The notes under the pieces were generated by a model. It was given only the letters and a program-made list of their open reading frames with translations. It ran no database searches and was not told the origin of the DNA. From Bacillota bacterium (GTDB lineage: Bacteria; Bacillota; Clostridia; Oscillospirales; Ruminococcaceae): a DNA stretch of 23,278 nt. Numbering within the stretch: position 1 is the first letter of the stretch; each line of letters starts with the position of its first letter. The position numbers and the translations under genes are program-made. Where the stretch lies: assembly GCA_023433405.1 (NCBI GenBank), contig JAEZCT010000017.1, positions 1 to 23,278 on the forward strand, in the 5' to 3' direction. Positions 6,448-15,171 of the stretch are shown here, in pieces.

Positions 6448-6627
6448 TAATCCTAGGCAGCGCTTCTTTACTGTTTTGGCTTTCATCAAGCAAACAGTCA
6501 AAGCCGTGGATTTTTCCCCTCCTGCAATAGACTTCCTTCCCCGTTCGTGATAAAATGGGAGCGCGCGGTCGTAAAAGCCGGTGCGCCGTTTTGCCATTCT
6601 CCGGATTGCCGCTTTGCGGGAGGGTCT

Positions 6628-7164
6628 ATGAAAAACAACAACCTGCCAAACATCATTACATCCCTTCGTATTGTACTTTCAATTGCCATGCTTTTAACAG
6701 GACCGCTTTCCCCCGCTTTTTTTATGCTGTACCTATTGTGCGGGGCAAGCGACGTCGCCGACGGCATGATTGCGCGGCGAATGGGTAGCACAAGCTCCTT
6801 GGGGGCGACGCTTGACAGTGTGGCGGATTTTATTTTTTCCGGGGTGATGCTTGTGGTGTTTATTCCGCTTATGGATTGGTCGTGGTGGCTACTGTGCTGG
6901 GTAGCCTCTATTGCGGCGGTGCGCCTGACCTCGCTGGGCGTTGGCTTTTTGAAATACCGCGCGCCCGCGTTCTTGCACACCTATGCCAATAAGGCGACGG
7001 GGCTGGCACTTTTTTTGTTCCCCCTGGGTGTCTGGCTCTTGGGGCAGCAGACTACCGCCGTAATCATCTGCGTTATCGCGTCCATCTCGGCGGCAGAGGA
7101 GCTTTTTATTACACTAACCGCTAAAAAGCTGGATAAAGACGCCCGCTCCATCTTTATCAAATAG
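6628..7164 (+). CDS. CDP-alcohol phosphatidyltransferase family protein
   Basis: This 178-residue integral membrane enzyme has the complete CDP-alcohol phosphotransferase motif. Asp42, Asp45-Gly46, Ala49-Arg50, Gly59, Asp63 and Asp67 have exactly the family spacing (DVADGMIAR, then SLGATLDSVAD). These residues bind two metal ions and transfer a phosphatidyl group from CDP-diacylglycerol to an alcohol. The N-terminus NLPNIITSLRIVLS is typical of PgsA/PssA relatives. About five to six helices follow. The start at 6628 is supported by GGGAGGG (6618-6624); an in-frame ATG at 6547 lies further upstream without a site. The acceptor alcohol (glycerol phosphate, serine, inositol phosphate or other) cannot be decided from the motif. 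The ABC exporter gene follows after 99 bases with no clear terminator between them. Confidence 0.93.
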   Translation: MKNNNLPNIITSLRIVLSIAMLLTGPLSPAFFMLYLLCGASDVADGMIARRMGSTSSLGATLDSVADFIFSGVMLVVFIPLMDWSWWLLCWVASIAAVRLTSLGVGFLKYRAPAFLHTYANKATGLALFLFPLGVWLLGQQTTAVIICVIASISAAEELFITLTAKKLDKDARSIFIK

Positions 7165-7263
7165 CCCATAGGAAAGGCGAAGCTCCCAATATATGCGGTT
7201 CATACCGAAATGCAAAAACGGCAAAAGGATTAGGCACTACTTAATTTAAAGGAGACTATTACT

Positions 7264-9015
7264 ATGAAGTTGCTTTGGCGGGTTGCCAAAGAGGCACACA
7301 AATACAAATGGCTGCTTATTATCAGCGCGCTTTCCACTCTAGGCCTTACCGGGCTTAACCTGCTTGCACCCAAGCTGTTAAGCCGTATGACCGCAATCGT
7401 ATCGGGCGGTGTAACCGACCAGGGGCTTCGCACCATCTTTCAAATCGCTCTTGCCCTGCTTGCAATTTATTTGCTTCGGGTACTGTTCCGGTTTTTAAGC
7501 AACTATCTTGCCCATGACGCGGCGTGGCGTTGTGTGCAAGACCTGCGTATGAAGATGTATAACCATATACAGTCCTTCTCCTTCAGCTATTTTCACAACA
7601 AGCAAACAGGTGAGCTGATGAGCCGCGTTGTGAATGACACCGGGGAGTTTGAATTGCTATATGCACATATCATGCCCGAATCGGTAACAAATTTAGTCAC
7701 ACTGGTGGGTGTGCTGGTTATTTTGTTCTTTACAAACCCAAAGCTTGCCCTGTTAACCTGCGCGCCAATTCCCCTTTTATTGCTTGTGGCATGGGTTATT
7801 ACCAAAAAGGTGCGCCCCAGCTTTCGCAAAATGCGGGTGTCCCTTGCCTCTCTTAATGCCCAGCTGCAGGATAATCTTTCGGGCATACACGAGATTCAGG
7901 CCTTCGGTCAGCAGCGGTATGAGAGCGGTCGGGTGTATGAGCGCACAAAGGAGTACACCAAAAACCTGCTTCACGCCCTTCGCCTCAACGCCATTTTTCA
8001 CCCCACGGTTGAATTTTTAACCGCGCTGGGCACCGTAATCGTGGTGGGCTTTGGCGGCTACCTCGCCTTTCAGGGACAGCTTAATATTGAGGAAATTGTG
8101 GCATTTCTTTTATATCTCGCTCTCTTTTACACGCCAATTACCGGTCTTTCCCAGCTACTGGAGAACGCCCAGCAGGCCCTGGCGGGCGCGGAACGGGTGC
8201 TGGAGGTGCTGGATGCCCAAACCGACATCAAGGATAAACCTCATGCTGTTGAGCTTAAAAGCTGCGGCGGACATATCCGTTATGAAGGTGTCGCGTTTCA
8301 TTATCTTGCCGAAAAGCCGGTGCTTAAGAACATCTCCTTTGAGGCAAAACCGGGGGAGATGATTGCCCTTGTGGGACCTACCGGCGTGGGCAAAACCACG
8401 GTGATTGGTCTGGCGGCGCGTTTTTATGACCCAACAAGCGGACGCGTGACGATAGACGGCCACGACCTGCGGGATGTTACCCAGGAAAGCCTGCGCAACC
8501 AGATGGCGATGGTGCTGCAGGATACCTTTCTTTTTAACGGCACAGTGACCCAGAACATCGCGTATGCCCGACCGGAATCGACCCGCGAGGAGATTGTTGC
8601 GGCAGCGAAGGCCGCCTGCATCTACGACGATATTATGCTTATGCCCCAGCAGTTTGAAACACAGGTGGGCGAGCGCGGCACCAAGCTTTCCGGCGGGCAG
8701 AAGCAGCGCATTGCCATTGCCCGCGCAATCCTGCGCAAGGCGCCTGTACTGATACTGGATGAGGCGACCGCCTCGGTGGATACCCAGACCGAGGCGCAGA
8801 TACAAAGGGCCATTCAAGCCCTTGCGGGCTCTCGGACGATTATTGCCATAGCGCACCGGCTTTCCACCATCCGGCGGGCGAATCGGATTCTTGTCCTCGA
8901 AAACGGCGAGATTATGCAAAACGGCTCTCATGACGAGCTAATCAATGTCCCTGGGATCTACCGGGATATGTGCAAGGTGCAAGCCGAGAGCGCATTTCTC
9001 GATTTCGGAGAGTAA
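7264..9015 (+). CDS. ABC exporter with fused membrane and ATPase domains
   Basis: This 583-residue half-transporter has the MsbA/LmrA layout. Residues 1-310 form the six-helix exporter domain (helices near 17-36, 57-78, 138-156, 164-180, 248-270 and 276-296), with coupling segments such as YFHNKQTGELMSRVVNDT. Residues 330-583 are the ATPase: Walker A GPTGVGKTT (371-379), Q-loop at LQD (418-420), signature LSGGQKQR (475-482), Walker B VLILDEATASVD (495-506) with its catalytic Glu, and H-loop His531. All catalytic residues are present. It starts with ATG 9 bases after GGAG (7251-7254). It probably works as a homodimer, because no second ABC gene adjoins. The substrate (lipid, drug or peptide) cannot be told. 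A strong bidirectional terminator follows. Confidence 0.95.
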   Translation: MKLLWRVAKEAHKYKWLLIISALSTLGLTGLNLLAPKLLSRMTAIVSGGVTDQGLRTIFQIALALLAIYLLRVLFRFLSNYLAHDAAWRCVQDLRMKMYNHIQSFSFSYFHNKQTGELMSRVVNDTGEFELLYAHIMPESVTNLVTLVGVLVILFFTNPKLALLTCAPIPLLLLVAWVITKKVRPSFRKMRVSLASLNAQLQDNLSGIHEIQAFGQQRYESGRVYERTKEYTKNLLHALRLNAIFHPTVEFLTALGTVIVVGFGGYLAFQGQLNIEEIVAFLLYLALFYTPITGLSQLLENAQQALAGAERVLEVLDAQTDIKDKPHAVELKSCGGHIRYEGVAFHYLAEKPVLKNISFEAKPGEMIALVGPTGVGKTTVIGLAARFYDPTSGRVTIDGHDLRDVTQESLRNQMAMVLQDTFLFNGTVTQNIAYARPESTREEIVAAAKAACIYDDIMLMPQQFETQVGERGTKLSGGQKQRIAIARAILRKAPVLILDEATASVDTQTEAQIQRAIQALAGSRTIIAIAHRLSTIRRANRILVLENGEIMQNGSHDELINVPGIYRDMCKVQAESAFLDFGE

Positions 9016-9031
9016 TATGCCCAACAAAAGA

Positions 9032-9065
9032 GCACCCCACCGTTTTGAAACGGTGGGGTGCCCTT
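9032..9065. terminator. Bidirectional terminator between convergent genes
   Basis: GCACCCCACCGTTT (9032-9045) pairs perfectly with AAACGGTGGGGTGC (9048-9061) around TG. CCTTTTG follows on the plus strand and CTTTTG on the minus strand, so it can serve both the ABC exporter and the converging response-regulator operon. Confidence 0.9.
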
Positions 9066-9135
9066 TTGTGTTACATTTTTCGTTGCGCGCGGCGGCATCA
9101 CTCCACGCCGCTGTGCGGTTATTCATTTTTGATTT

Positions 9136-9237
9136 ATACTAATATCCGATTTAAAAGAGTATAAAAATCAAGTGAAAAGCTTTAATTTATGGGTTTTCAC
9201 GCGGATTTTTATCCACTCTTTTTGAGGAGATTAGTAT
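9136..9237 (+). repeat. 102-bp palindromic MITE-like repeat, copy A
   Basis: This copy runs from ATACTAATATCCGATTTAAA to its end in GATTAGTAT. The two halves are mutually complementary over most of their length, so it can form one long hairpin, and it contains the core GCGGATTTTTATC. It is exactly as long as the copies at 22116 and 22880 and clearly related to both. Relative to copy D it lies in the same orientation. It starts 15 bases downstream of the response-regulator stop codon on that gene's strand, where it could form an RNA hairpin at the mRNA 3' end. Confidence 0.9.
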
Positions 9238-9252
9238 TATAACACGATTCCA

Positions 9253-10836
9253 TTATTCCGCCTGCACGGTTTGCGGTTCCTCACTGTCCGCTGTAAGCCC
9301 GAGGCGCCTACGGTACTCCGAGGGCGACTCCCCCACATACTTGCGAAACTTCTTGTAAAAATAGTCGATGTTGTTGTAGCCAATCCGTTCGGATATCTCG
9401 TAGACCTTAAAGTGTTCCTGCCGCAGCATCTCCTTGGCGTTGCCAATGCGCACCCGGTCAAGATAGGAGTTAAAATACTCCCCCACATTGTTTTTAAACA
9501 CCTTGCCAAGGTACGCCTTGTTGTAGCCAAACAGCTCCGCCAAATTCTCAAGCCTTAAGCTCTTGTCGTAGTTCTTGTTTATGTAGTGGATGAGGTTATC
9601 AATCACATGGTCGCGCGAATCGTTGGAGATGGCTGCGACCACTCCCTCTGTTTTAATCTTGAGATAATCCTCAATCTCATACAGACGGGTGGCGCTGCGC
9701 ACCGAGGCAATCAGCGCCGTGTCACTCTCAAAGGAGGAGCGAAGCTGGCGGTAATTTTCCAATACTCCATGCTTCATCTGAATTAAAAACGTAGTAATCA
9801 GGCTTTTAATATCCTCCGGGGGCACGTTCATGACGCACAGACGCTGCCCCAGCCCATGAATTAGCGCGGCGGCCTTATCGGTGTTGCAGGCCTCAATGAG
9901 TGACAGCATACGCTGGATATACTGCCCAAGATCAATATCGCTCACGGTGTCTTCACTGAGCTTATCCGCATCAACATCCCGCTTAACGGCAATGCATATG
10001 CCGTTTGGATAGAAAAACCGCCGCTCAAGCAAGCTGACGGCATCCTGATAGGATTGGGGCAGCCCGGCAACAGAGGTTACCACCCGCCCTTGCGCGGCAA
10101 AATACCCTAACCGGTGATACTGGGCAAACCGGTGGTTGATATCGCGCACCTGCTCCTCCTGCGAACGGATCACCCGGCTGCCCTTTAACACATAGATGCT
10201 GCGCCCATGGAGGGTCAGAGTTTCTATTTGCTGCTTATCGGCGTGGGAGAACGCAAACATGGTTGCAAGTGCGCTTTCCTGCTCATTTCCCTCACTTTCG
10301 GCCGCCACTACACGAAAGCAATCCTCAGAAAAGCCCAGCCCGTACTGCGGTGCGCTTTCCGGCGCAAGGCTGTCCATTGCCGCCTTGCCCTCCAGAATAT
10401 CAGCCAGCAGCATATCCCTCGCCTTGTCTATATACCTGCCGGCGTGTGCCGAGTTTTGCTTTTCCCGCAGAATATCCTTGCATATGCTTTTAACGGCGCT
10501 CTCGAGCTCCTCTTCGTCGATGGGCTTTAGCAGGTAATAGTTTACCCCAAAGCGTATGGCCGTTTGGGCGTATTTAAAATCGGAATACCCGCTGATAATG
10601 ATGATGCGACCGCAAAACCCCTGCTTTTTAGCCTGCTCGGCAACATCAAGCCCCTGCATTATTGGCATACGAATATCAAGCAGCACCAGGTCGGGGGCTA
10701 ATGTGAGTATTTTTTCAAGGCATTCTGCGCCGTTTTCCGCCTCGCCGCAGATTTCTATGCCAAGACCTTGCCAATCGATGATGGATTTAAGCCCCATACG
10801 AACCGCCGGTTCATCGTCGGCAATCAACACCTTCAT
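9253..10836 (-). CDS. AraC-type response regulator (YesN-like)
   Basis: This 527-residue cytoplasmic transcription regulator is the partner of the sensor kinase just upstream. Residues 1-120 are a receiver domain with the acidic pocket Asp7-Asp8, the phosphoacceptor Asp54 in LLDIRMP, Ser82 and Lys104 (LLKPID). A middle region of about 290 residues has no assigned motif, as usual for YesN proteins. The C-terminal 100 residues hold two helix-turn-helix units of the AraC family, including LRLENLAELFGYNKAYLGKVF and ISERIGYNNIDYFYKKFRKYVGESPSEYR. The ATG overlaps the kinase stop by four bases (ATGA), and its ribosome binding site GGAG (complement of 10845-10848) lies inside the kinase gene. It is the last gene of the glycosidase operon and presumably activates that operon and the divergent alpha-xylosidase gene. 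Confidence 0.95.
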   Translation of the reverse strand: MKVLIADDEPAVRMGLKSIIDWQGLGIEICGEAENGAECLEKILTLAPDLVLLDIRMPIMQGLDVAEQAKKQGFCGRIIIISGYSDFKYAQTAIRFGVNYYLLKPIDEEELESAVKSICKDILREKQNSAHAGRYIDKARDMLLADILEGKAAMDSLAPESAPQYGLGFSEDCFRVVAAESEGNEQESALATMFAFSHADKQQIETLTLHGRSIYVLKGSRVIRSQEEQVRDINHRFAQYHRLGYFAAQGRVVTSVAGLPQSYQDAVSLLERRFFYPNGICIAVKRDVDADKLSEDTVSDIDLGQYIQRMLSLIEACNTDKAAALIHGLGQRLCVMNVPPEDIKSLITTFLIQMKHGVLENYRQLRSSFESDTALIASVRSATRLYEIEDYLKIKTEGVVAAISNDSRDHVIDNLIHYINKNYDKSLRLENLAELFGYNKAYLGKVFKNNVGEYFNSYLDRVRIGNAKEMLRQEHFKVYEISERIGYNNIDYFYKKFRKYVGESPSEYRRRLGLTADSEEPQTVQAE

Positions 10837-12665
10837 GTCGTCAGCTCCTTTCCTTGCTCACTTTCGCAAAACGTGTAGCTGTAGGGGAGGGTGGCGGTAA
10901 CACATGTGCCTTTTTGGTGGGTACTGGTGATAGTTACCCCGTAATCCTCCCCATAATAGAGCACGATGCGTTGCAGAATATTGTACAGCCCAATGCCACC
11001 CACTGTCTTGGAGGTTCTTTCCCTGTTCATGCGCTCAAGCAGCTCTTCGAGCTCCTTCTTCTGCATTCCGGCACCGTTATCCTCCACCGAAATCTCCAGT
11101 ACATCCCGGTTGCGGCAAATAAAGATTTTTATCATGCCGCCCTTCGCGGTATCCTCCAGGCCGTGGACGATGGCATTTTCCACTATGGGCTGCAGCAGCA
11201 GAGGCAGAACCCGATGGCGTTCGGGGTTAATCTGCCCGTCAACAATAATCTCATATGCCAGCCGGTCTGTAAAGCGCAGCCTTTGTATCTCAAGATAAAT
11301 TCGGATATAGTCAAGCTCCGAGCTGAGCGTAACCGGCTTACCGCCCATCTCCAGCATTCGCCGCATGGATTTACCAAGCAGCTTAATGGCGTTTGCCACC
11401 TCTTTATCCCCCGCGTTGTGTGCCTTCATGCGGATGGTTTCTAAGGTATTGTACAAAAAATGCGGGTTAATTTGGCTTGCGAGCATCTCAAACTGTATCT
11501 CCTGCTGATGGTTAATGAGCTTTTGGCGGGAGATGCGCGCGTCATAAATCTCGGCGTCCATATGCTTTATGCTTTCAATCATGGTTTTCAGGTCGGTAAA
11601 CAGCTCGGTGAGCTCATCCCCTCCCCTAAAATCATCAATAATGTTAAAATCCCCGCAGGTCACCTTGTGCATCTCCCGCCGCAGGGTGTTAATTCTATCG
11701 CTGAACACATGGGAGAACATCCCCACCATTCCAATGGTGGCAAGAAGGCTGAACACGACAATAGCCACGCAGATTAGCGTAATGCGGTCCAGCGCGGGCA
11801 GGGCGTTGCTGTCTATTGTCATAATATAGATATTATCCTGGCACTTTACCGGCTTGATGGTGGAGATTTGCAGCAGGCGGGTATTTCCGTCGTAATCCGA
11901 CACGCCGGAAAAGTAGAAATGATCCGCCATATATTCCATGCTAATCTTTGGCAGCTGCCCGTTATGCCCCCGGATGGTGGAGTAAAATACGGGGCTTGCG
12001 TTAACCATAATCTCTGTTTTAAGGGGGCTTGTGTCAATGCGGGATTTGAGGTAGTTCGGGTTTACGCCAATAACCAGCACCGCAAATTTACTGGTACCGA
12101 AGATGGGTATCTTGCGAACCAGCGTCAGCTCCGTGCTGATGGTACCGCCCGTGTCGGCCCGTTCCCTGGTCATCCAAAGATAATTGCCCACGCTGTTTGC
12201 CGCGCGCTGATACCACTCCGTCTCTCTGACCTCCGGGGTGGTGCGCTTGAAGTTTCCATGATCGCTGATAGAAAAGTTGTTAACATACAGCGTAATGCTG
12301 GATACCTCGGTGTAATTGATGGCATAGCTGTTCATTTTTTGGTAGCTTCGGCAGGCCGCGTAGGAGTCCTCCAGCGTAGGGTAATAGTCCTTAAGCAGGG
12401 TTTGAAGCTGCGAGTCGTTAAAAATCTCATCGGTAAAGTTGTTGAGCATTGTGGTGACATCCAGCACTATGTTTCGCACGCGCAGGTTATCTGCCGACGC
12501 CTGCTCGTAGTAATGGTTTAGAAGCAGAAAGCGGGTGTTTAACACCAAATACCCGCCCACAAGCAGGATAGGCAGGAGCCCCGCGAGAAAATACACCATG
12601 TAAAGCTGCCTGCTGACCTTTAAGCCGTTAATGAGGTCTTTTAGCCTACCGATTAAAAATCCCAC
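10833..12665 (-). CDS. Membrane sensor histidine kinase (YesM-like)
   Basis: This protein has 610 residues when started at the GTG at 12665, seven bases after GGAGG (complement of 12673-12677). The open frame extends to an ATG at 12704 without a better site. Transmembrane helices are near 22-47 and 295-320; the roughly 250 residues between them form a dCache-like extracellular sensor domain. A HAMP linker follows (about 321-375). The His_kinase domain has the phosphoacceptor His402 in QINPHFLYNTLETIR. The ATPase domain shows Asn497 (PIVENAIVHGLE), the G1 box EDNGAGM (about 528-534) and VGGIGLYNI. The final codons overlap the regulator gene. Such kinases often sense extracellular oligosaccharides directly or through binding proteins; given the operon, a xyloglucan-derived sugar is the likely signal. 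Confidence 0.94.
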   Translation of the reverse strand: MGFLIGRLKDLINGLKVSRQLYMVYFLAGLLPILLVGGYLVLNTRFLLLNHYYEQASADNLRVRNIVLDVTTMLNNFTDEIFNDSQLQTLLKDYYPTLEDSYAACRSYQKMNSYAINYTEVSSITLYVNNFSISDHGNFKRTTPEVRETEWYQRAANSVGNYLWMTRERADTGGTISTELTLVRKIPIFGTSKFAVLVIGVNPNYLKSRIDTSPLKTEIMVNASPVFYSTIRGHNGQLPKISMEYMADHFYFSGVSDYDGNTRLLQISTIKPVKCQDNIYIMTIDSNALPALDRITLICVAIVVFSLLATIGMVGMFSHVFSDRINTLRREMHKVTCGDFNIIDDFRGGDELTELFTDLKTMIESIKHMDAEIYDARISRQKLINHQQEIQFEMLASQINPHFLYNTLETIRMKAHNAGDKEVANAIKLLGKSMRRMLEMGGKPVTLSSELDYIRIYLEIQRLRFTDRLAYEIIVDGQINPERHRVLPLLLQPIVENAIVHGLEDTAKGGMIKIFICRNRDVLEISVEDNGAGMQKKELEELLERMNRERTSKTVGGIGLYNILQRIVLYYGEDYGVTITSTHQKGTCVTATLPYSYTFCESEQGKELTT

Positions 12666-12728
12666 AAGCCTGCCTCCAAACACTATCACGATATGCGGAT
12701 GCAAAGATACACGGAATTCTCACAGGGG

Positions 12729-14201
12729 TTAATCCATCGTAATCCTGTACACAACCGGCAGCTCGCTGCTTAGGCTGTGCGCAGATATTGTCAGGCCTTG
12801 GGCGTCGCGCCGCCACTCCGGCTTTTCGGCAAGGCCCAGGATGGCAACCTCCTTCACCACGCCGTGAAACAGGGGGCGTTCCCGTTCGGGCAGGTCTGCC
12901 AGCGAGCGGATGGTGACACTGCCGTTTGCCGGACATTTGAGGGCGATGGCGTAAAAGTAAGAGCCACTTACCGTAAAACGAAAGTCCTCGCTGGTAAACT
13001 GGGCGGAACCCTCTGTAAACATCCCCTCCGCCTCCTGGGTGGGTCCCTCGCCAAACCGTTTCCATGGTCGGGTATCGTAAATGGCCTCGCCGTTTACCTT
13101 CAGCCACGCGCCGATTTCGCGGAGGATGCGCTCATCCTCCGCGGGGATGCTGCCATCCGCCTTCGGACCGATGTTAAGCAGAAGGTTGCCGTTTTTGCTT
13201 ACCACATCCGCAAGGTCGCAAAGGATCTCGCTTGTGGGCTTATAGTCATTGTCTGTTGTATGGCACCAGGAATTGCGCGCCACAGCGGTGCAGGTCTGCC
13301 ATACATAGGGGGTCTGCGCGCCCAGCTTCCCGCGCTCCATATCAATTACGCCGCTGCCAAACATCATTGCGTCGTGCTTGTAGTTAATGAGCACCTGTTT
13401 GCCCCATTCCTCCGCACGGTTGTAATAATAGGCCGCCAGCTTTTTAAGGTAGGGCTTAAAGGCCACATGCTGAATCCACCAGTCAAAATACAGCGCGGTT
13501 GGACGGTAGCGGTCAATCAGCTCGCAGGTACGAAGCAGCCAGTCCTGCAAATACTCCTCGGTGGGCGACGGGCTGTTAATATCGAAGAAATCCGGCTCGG
13601 GCATGGCGGGCCAGTAGAAATCACCCAGGACCAGCGGCTCCTTCACATCGCTGTCAAAGTCCTTTCCTTGCCCCATAAAGAACCAATGCTCCGCACGGTG
13701 GCTTGAGGTGCAAAAATGCAGCCCCTCCTGTTCTATCGCGAGCTTGAGCTCCCCCAACAGGTCACGCTTTGGCCCCATTTCATAGGCATTAAAATGCGAT
13801 AGCTCGCTTTTGTACATCTGAAAGCCGTCATGATGCTCCGCCACCGGGAATACATAGCGCGCCCCCGCTTCTAAAAACAGCCTTGCCCACACGGCGGGGT
13901 CAAACTGCTCGGCGGTAAAGAGGGGAATAAAGTCCTTATATCCAAAGTCCTTTTGCGCCCCATAGGCGCTTATGTGATGCTCGTAGGGCTTCATGCCCTT
14001 CACATACATATTGCGGGAGTACCACTCGTTGTCACATGCGGGGATAGAGTACAGCCCCCAGTGAATGAAGATACCAAACCGCGCGCCGCAAAACCAATCC
14101 GGGGTTTTATGGCGACTGAGGGAGTCCCAGTTATCGCGATAGGTGCCGGAAGCGATGACCTGTTCAACCCGCTTTAGATAAGCTGTGCGATCCATAAGCA
14201 T
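12729..14201 (-). CDS. GH29 alpha-L-fucosidase
   Basis: This 490-residue protein, without a signal peptide, is probably cytoplasmic. Family GH29 is clear from RFGIFIHWGLYSIPACDNEWYSRNMY near the N-terminus, FPVAEHHDGFQMYKSELSHFN, the nucleophile segment TALYFDWWIQ (Asp240) and the late hallmark GNLLLNIGPKADGSIP. The C-terminal part is a beta-sandwich. It should hydrolyse alpha-linked L-fucose with retention; which linkage cannot be told from sequence. The start is uncertain: ATG 14201 lies five bases after AAGG, ATG 14195 lies eleven bases after it, and the upstream ATG 14219 has no site. The gene follows the esterase gene after 57 bases and precedes the kinase gene by 63, with no terminator between them. 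In this locus its most likely substrate is fucosylated xyloglucan oligosaccharide. Confidence 0.93.
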   Translation of the reverse strand: MLMDRTAYLKRVEQVIASGTYRDNWDSLSRHKTPDWFCGARFGIFIHWGLYSIPACDNEWYSRNMYVKGMKPYEHHISAYGAQKDFGYKDFIPLFTAEQFDPAVWARLFLEAGARYVFPVAEHHDGFQMYKSELSHFNAYEMGPKRDLLGELKLAIEQEGLHFCTSSHRAEHWFFMGQGKDFDSDVKEPLVLGDFYWPAMPEPDFFDINSPSPTEEYLQDWLLRTCELIDRYRPTALYFDWWIQHVAFKPYLKKLAAYYYNRAEEWGKQVLINYKHDAMMFGSGVIDMERGKLGAQTPYVWQTCTAVARNSWCHTTDNDYKPTSEILCDLADVVSKNGNLLLNIGPKADGSIPAEDERILREIGAWLKVNGEAIYDTRPWKRFGEGPTQEAEGMFTEGSAQFTSEDFRFTVSGSYFYAIALKCPANGSVTIRSLADLPERERPLFHGVVKEVAILGLAEKPEWRRDAQGLTISAHSLSSELPVVYRITMD

Positions 14202-14258
14202 TAATACCTTACCCTTCATTTTATAATTGGTTGCATTTACTGTTGTAACCGCCAGTCT

Positions 14259-15092
14259 TTATAGGCTCTTCATCCAGCGGCAGGCAAGGCGGATCCAATC
14301 CTCGCATTCCGCTACCACCTCATTGCCGCCAGTGCTTCGGGTCTCCTCATTCGCAAGGGAAAGTCCATGCCCGCCCCGGGGGTATAGGTGCAGCTCAAAG
14401 GGTACCCCATGGCGGCGCAGGGCGTTTGCAAACAGCAGCGCGTTTTCACAGGGTACCGCGTCATCCTCCACCGTGTGCCAGAGAAAGGTTTTGGGGGTGA
14501 GCTTTGAAACCCGGTTTTCCAGTGACACATATTCCAGCAGCTCGTCATATCGGCTGCCCAAGAGGTTGATAAAGGAGCCGCGGTGAGCAAACTCCCCGGA
14601 GCTGATAACGGGATAGGAGAGAATAAGGGCATTGGGCTTCACGCTCTCACTGACGGTTCCTAACAGCTCGGCGAGAAACGGCTCGTGCCAGAACACCCCA
14701 AGGCTTGCGGCTAGATGCCCGCCGGCGGAAAAGCCCGCAACGGCAATGCGTTGGGGATCTACCTGCCACTCCTTCGCATTGCTTCGCACCAATGAGACAG
14801 CGGCGGCAAGCTGGGTAAGCGCGGCGGGATACACGGCGGGTGCTACGCTGTAGCGCAGCACAAACACCTGAAAACCCGCGGCGGCAAACTGTAACGCAAC
14901 GGGCTCCGCTTCCCGGTCGGAGGTCATGACATAGCCCCCTCCCGGGCAGATTACCACAGCGGGGCGGAGCCTTTCCGGGTGCATATCGGGGGAGCGGTGC
15001 AGAATGTAGGGGTAAAGCTTGGGGACTTGTCCTCCGTTATTTATTCCCATGGCGGCGTAATCGAGGTTTAAATCTAAGCAATCAGTTATCAT
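14259..15092 (-). CDS. Alpha/beta-hydrolase, probable acetyl esterase
   Basis: This 277-residue protein is without a signal peptide. The start at 15092 follows AAGGA (complement of about 15100-15104) by about seven bases; the longer open frame to 15215 overlaps the GH42 gene and has no site. It shows an oxyanion-hole region CPGGGYVMTSDREAEPVA, the nucleophile elbow GFSAGG with Ser122, the acid residue near Asp211 in HTVEDDAVP, and His242 in YPRGGHGLSL. This order is typical of carbohydrate acetyl esterases of the BD-FAE/xylan esterase-like group. Its position between GH42 and GH29 genes suggests removal of O-acetyl groups from oligosaccharides before galactosidase action; galactose in plant xyloglucan is often acetylated. 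The exact substrate is inference. Confidence 0.9.
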   Translation of the reverse strand: MITDCLDLNLDYAAMGINNGGQVPKLYPYILHRSPDMHPERLRPAVVICPGGGYVMTSDREAEPVALQFAAAGFQVFVLRYSVAPAVYPAALTQLAAAVSLVRSNAKEWQVDPQRIAVAGFSAGGHLAASLGVFWHEPFLAELLGTVSESVKPNALILSYPVISSGEFAHRGSFINLLGSRYDELLEYVSLENRVSKLTPKTFLWHTVEDDAVPCENALLFANALRRHGVPFELHLYPRGGHGLSLANEETRSTGGNEVVAECEDWIRLACRWMKSL

Positions 15093-15171
15093 TTTATCGT
15101 CCTTTCTGCAATACTCTGCGTCAAAGGTGTTTCGACGTCGGGCGCCCCGGCACGGTTTTGTGGGCGCGCGT

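Noticed and set aside
8155..8931. 258-residue open frame antisense to the ABC transporter gene
   Set aside because: It is a shadow of the ATPase domain coding strand, with no ribosome binding site and no family resemblance.
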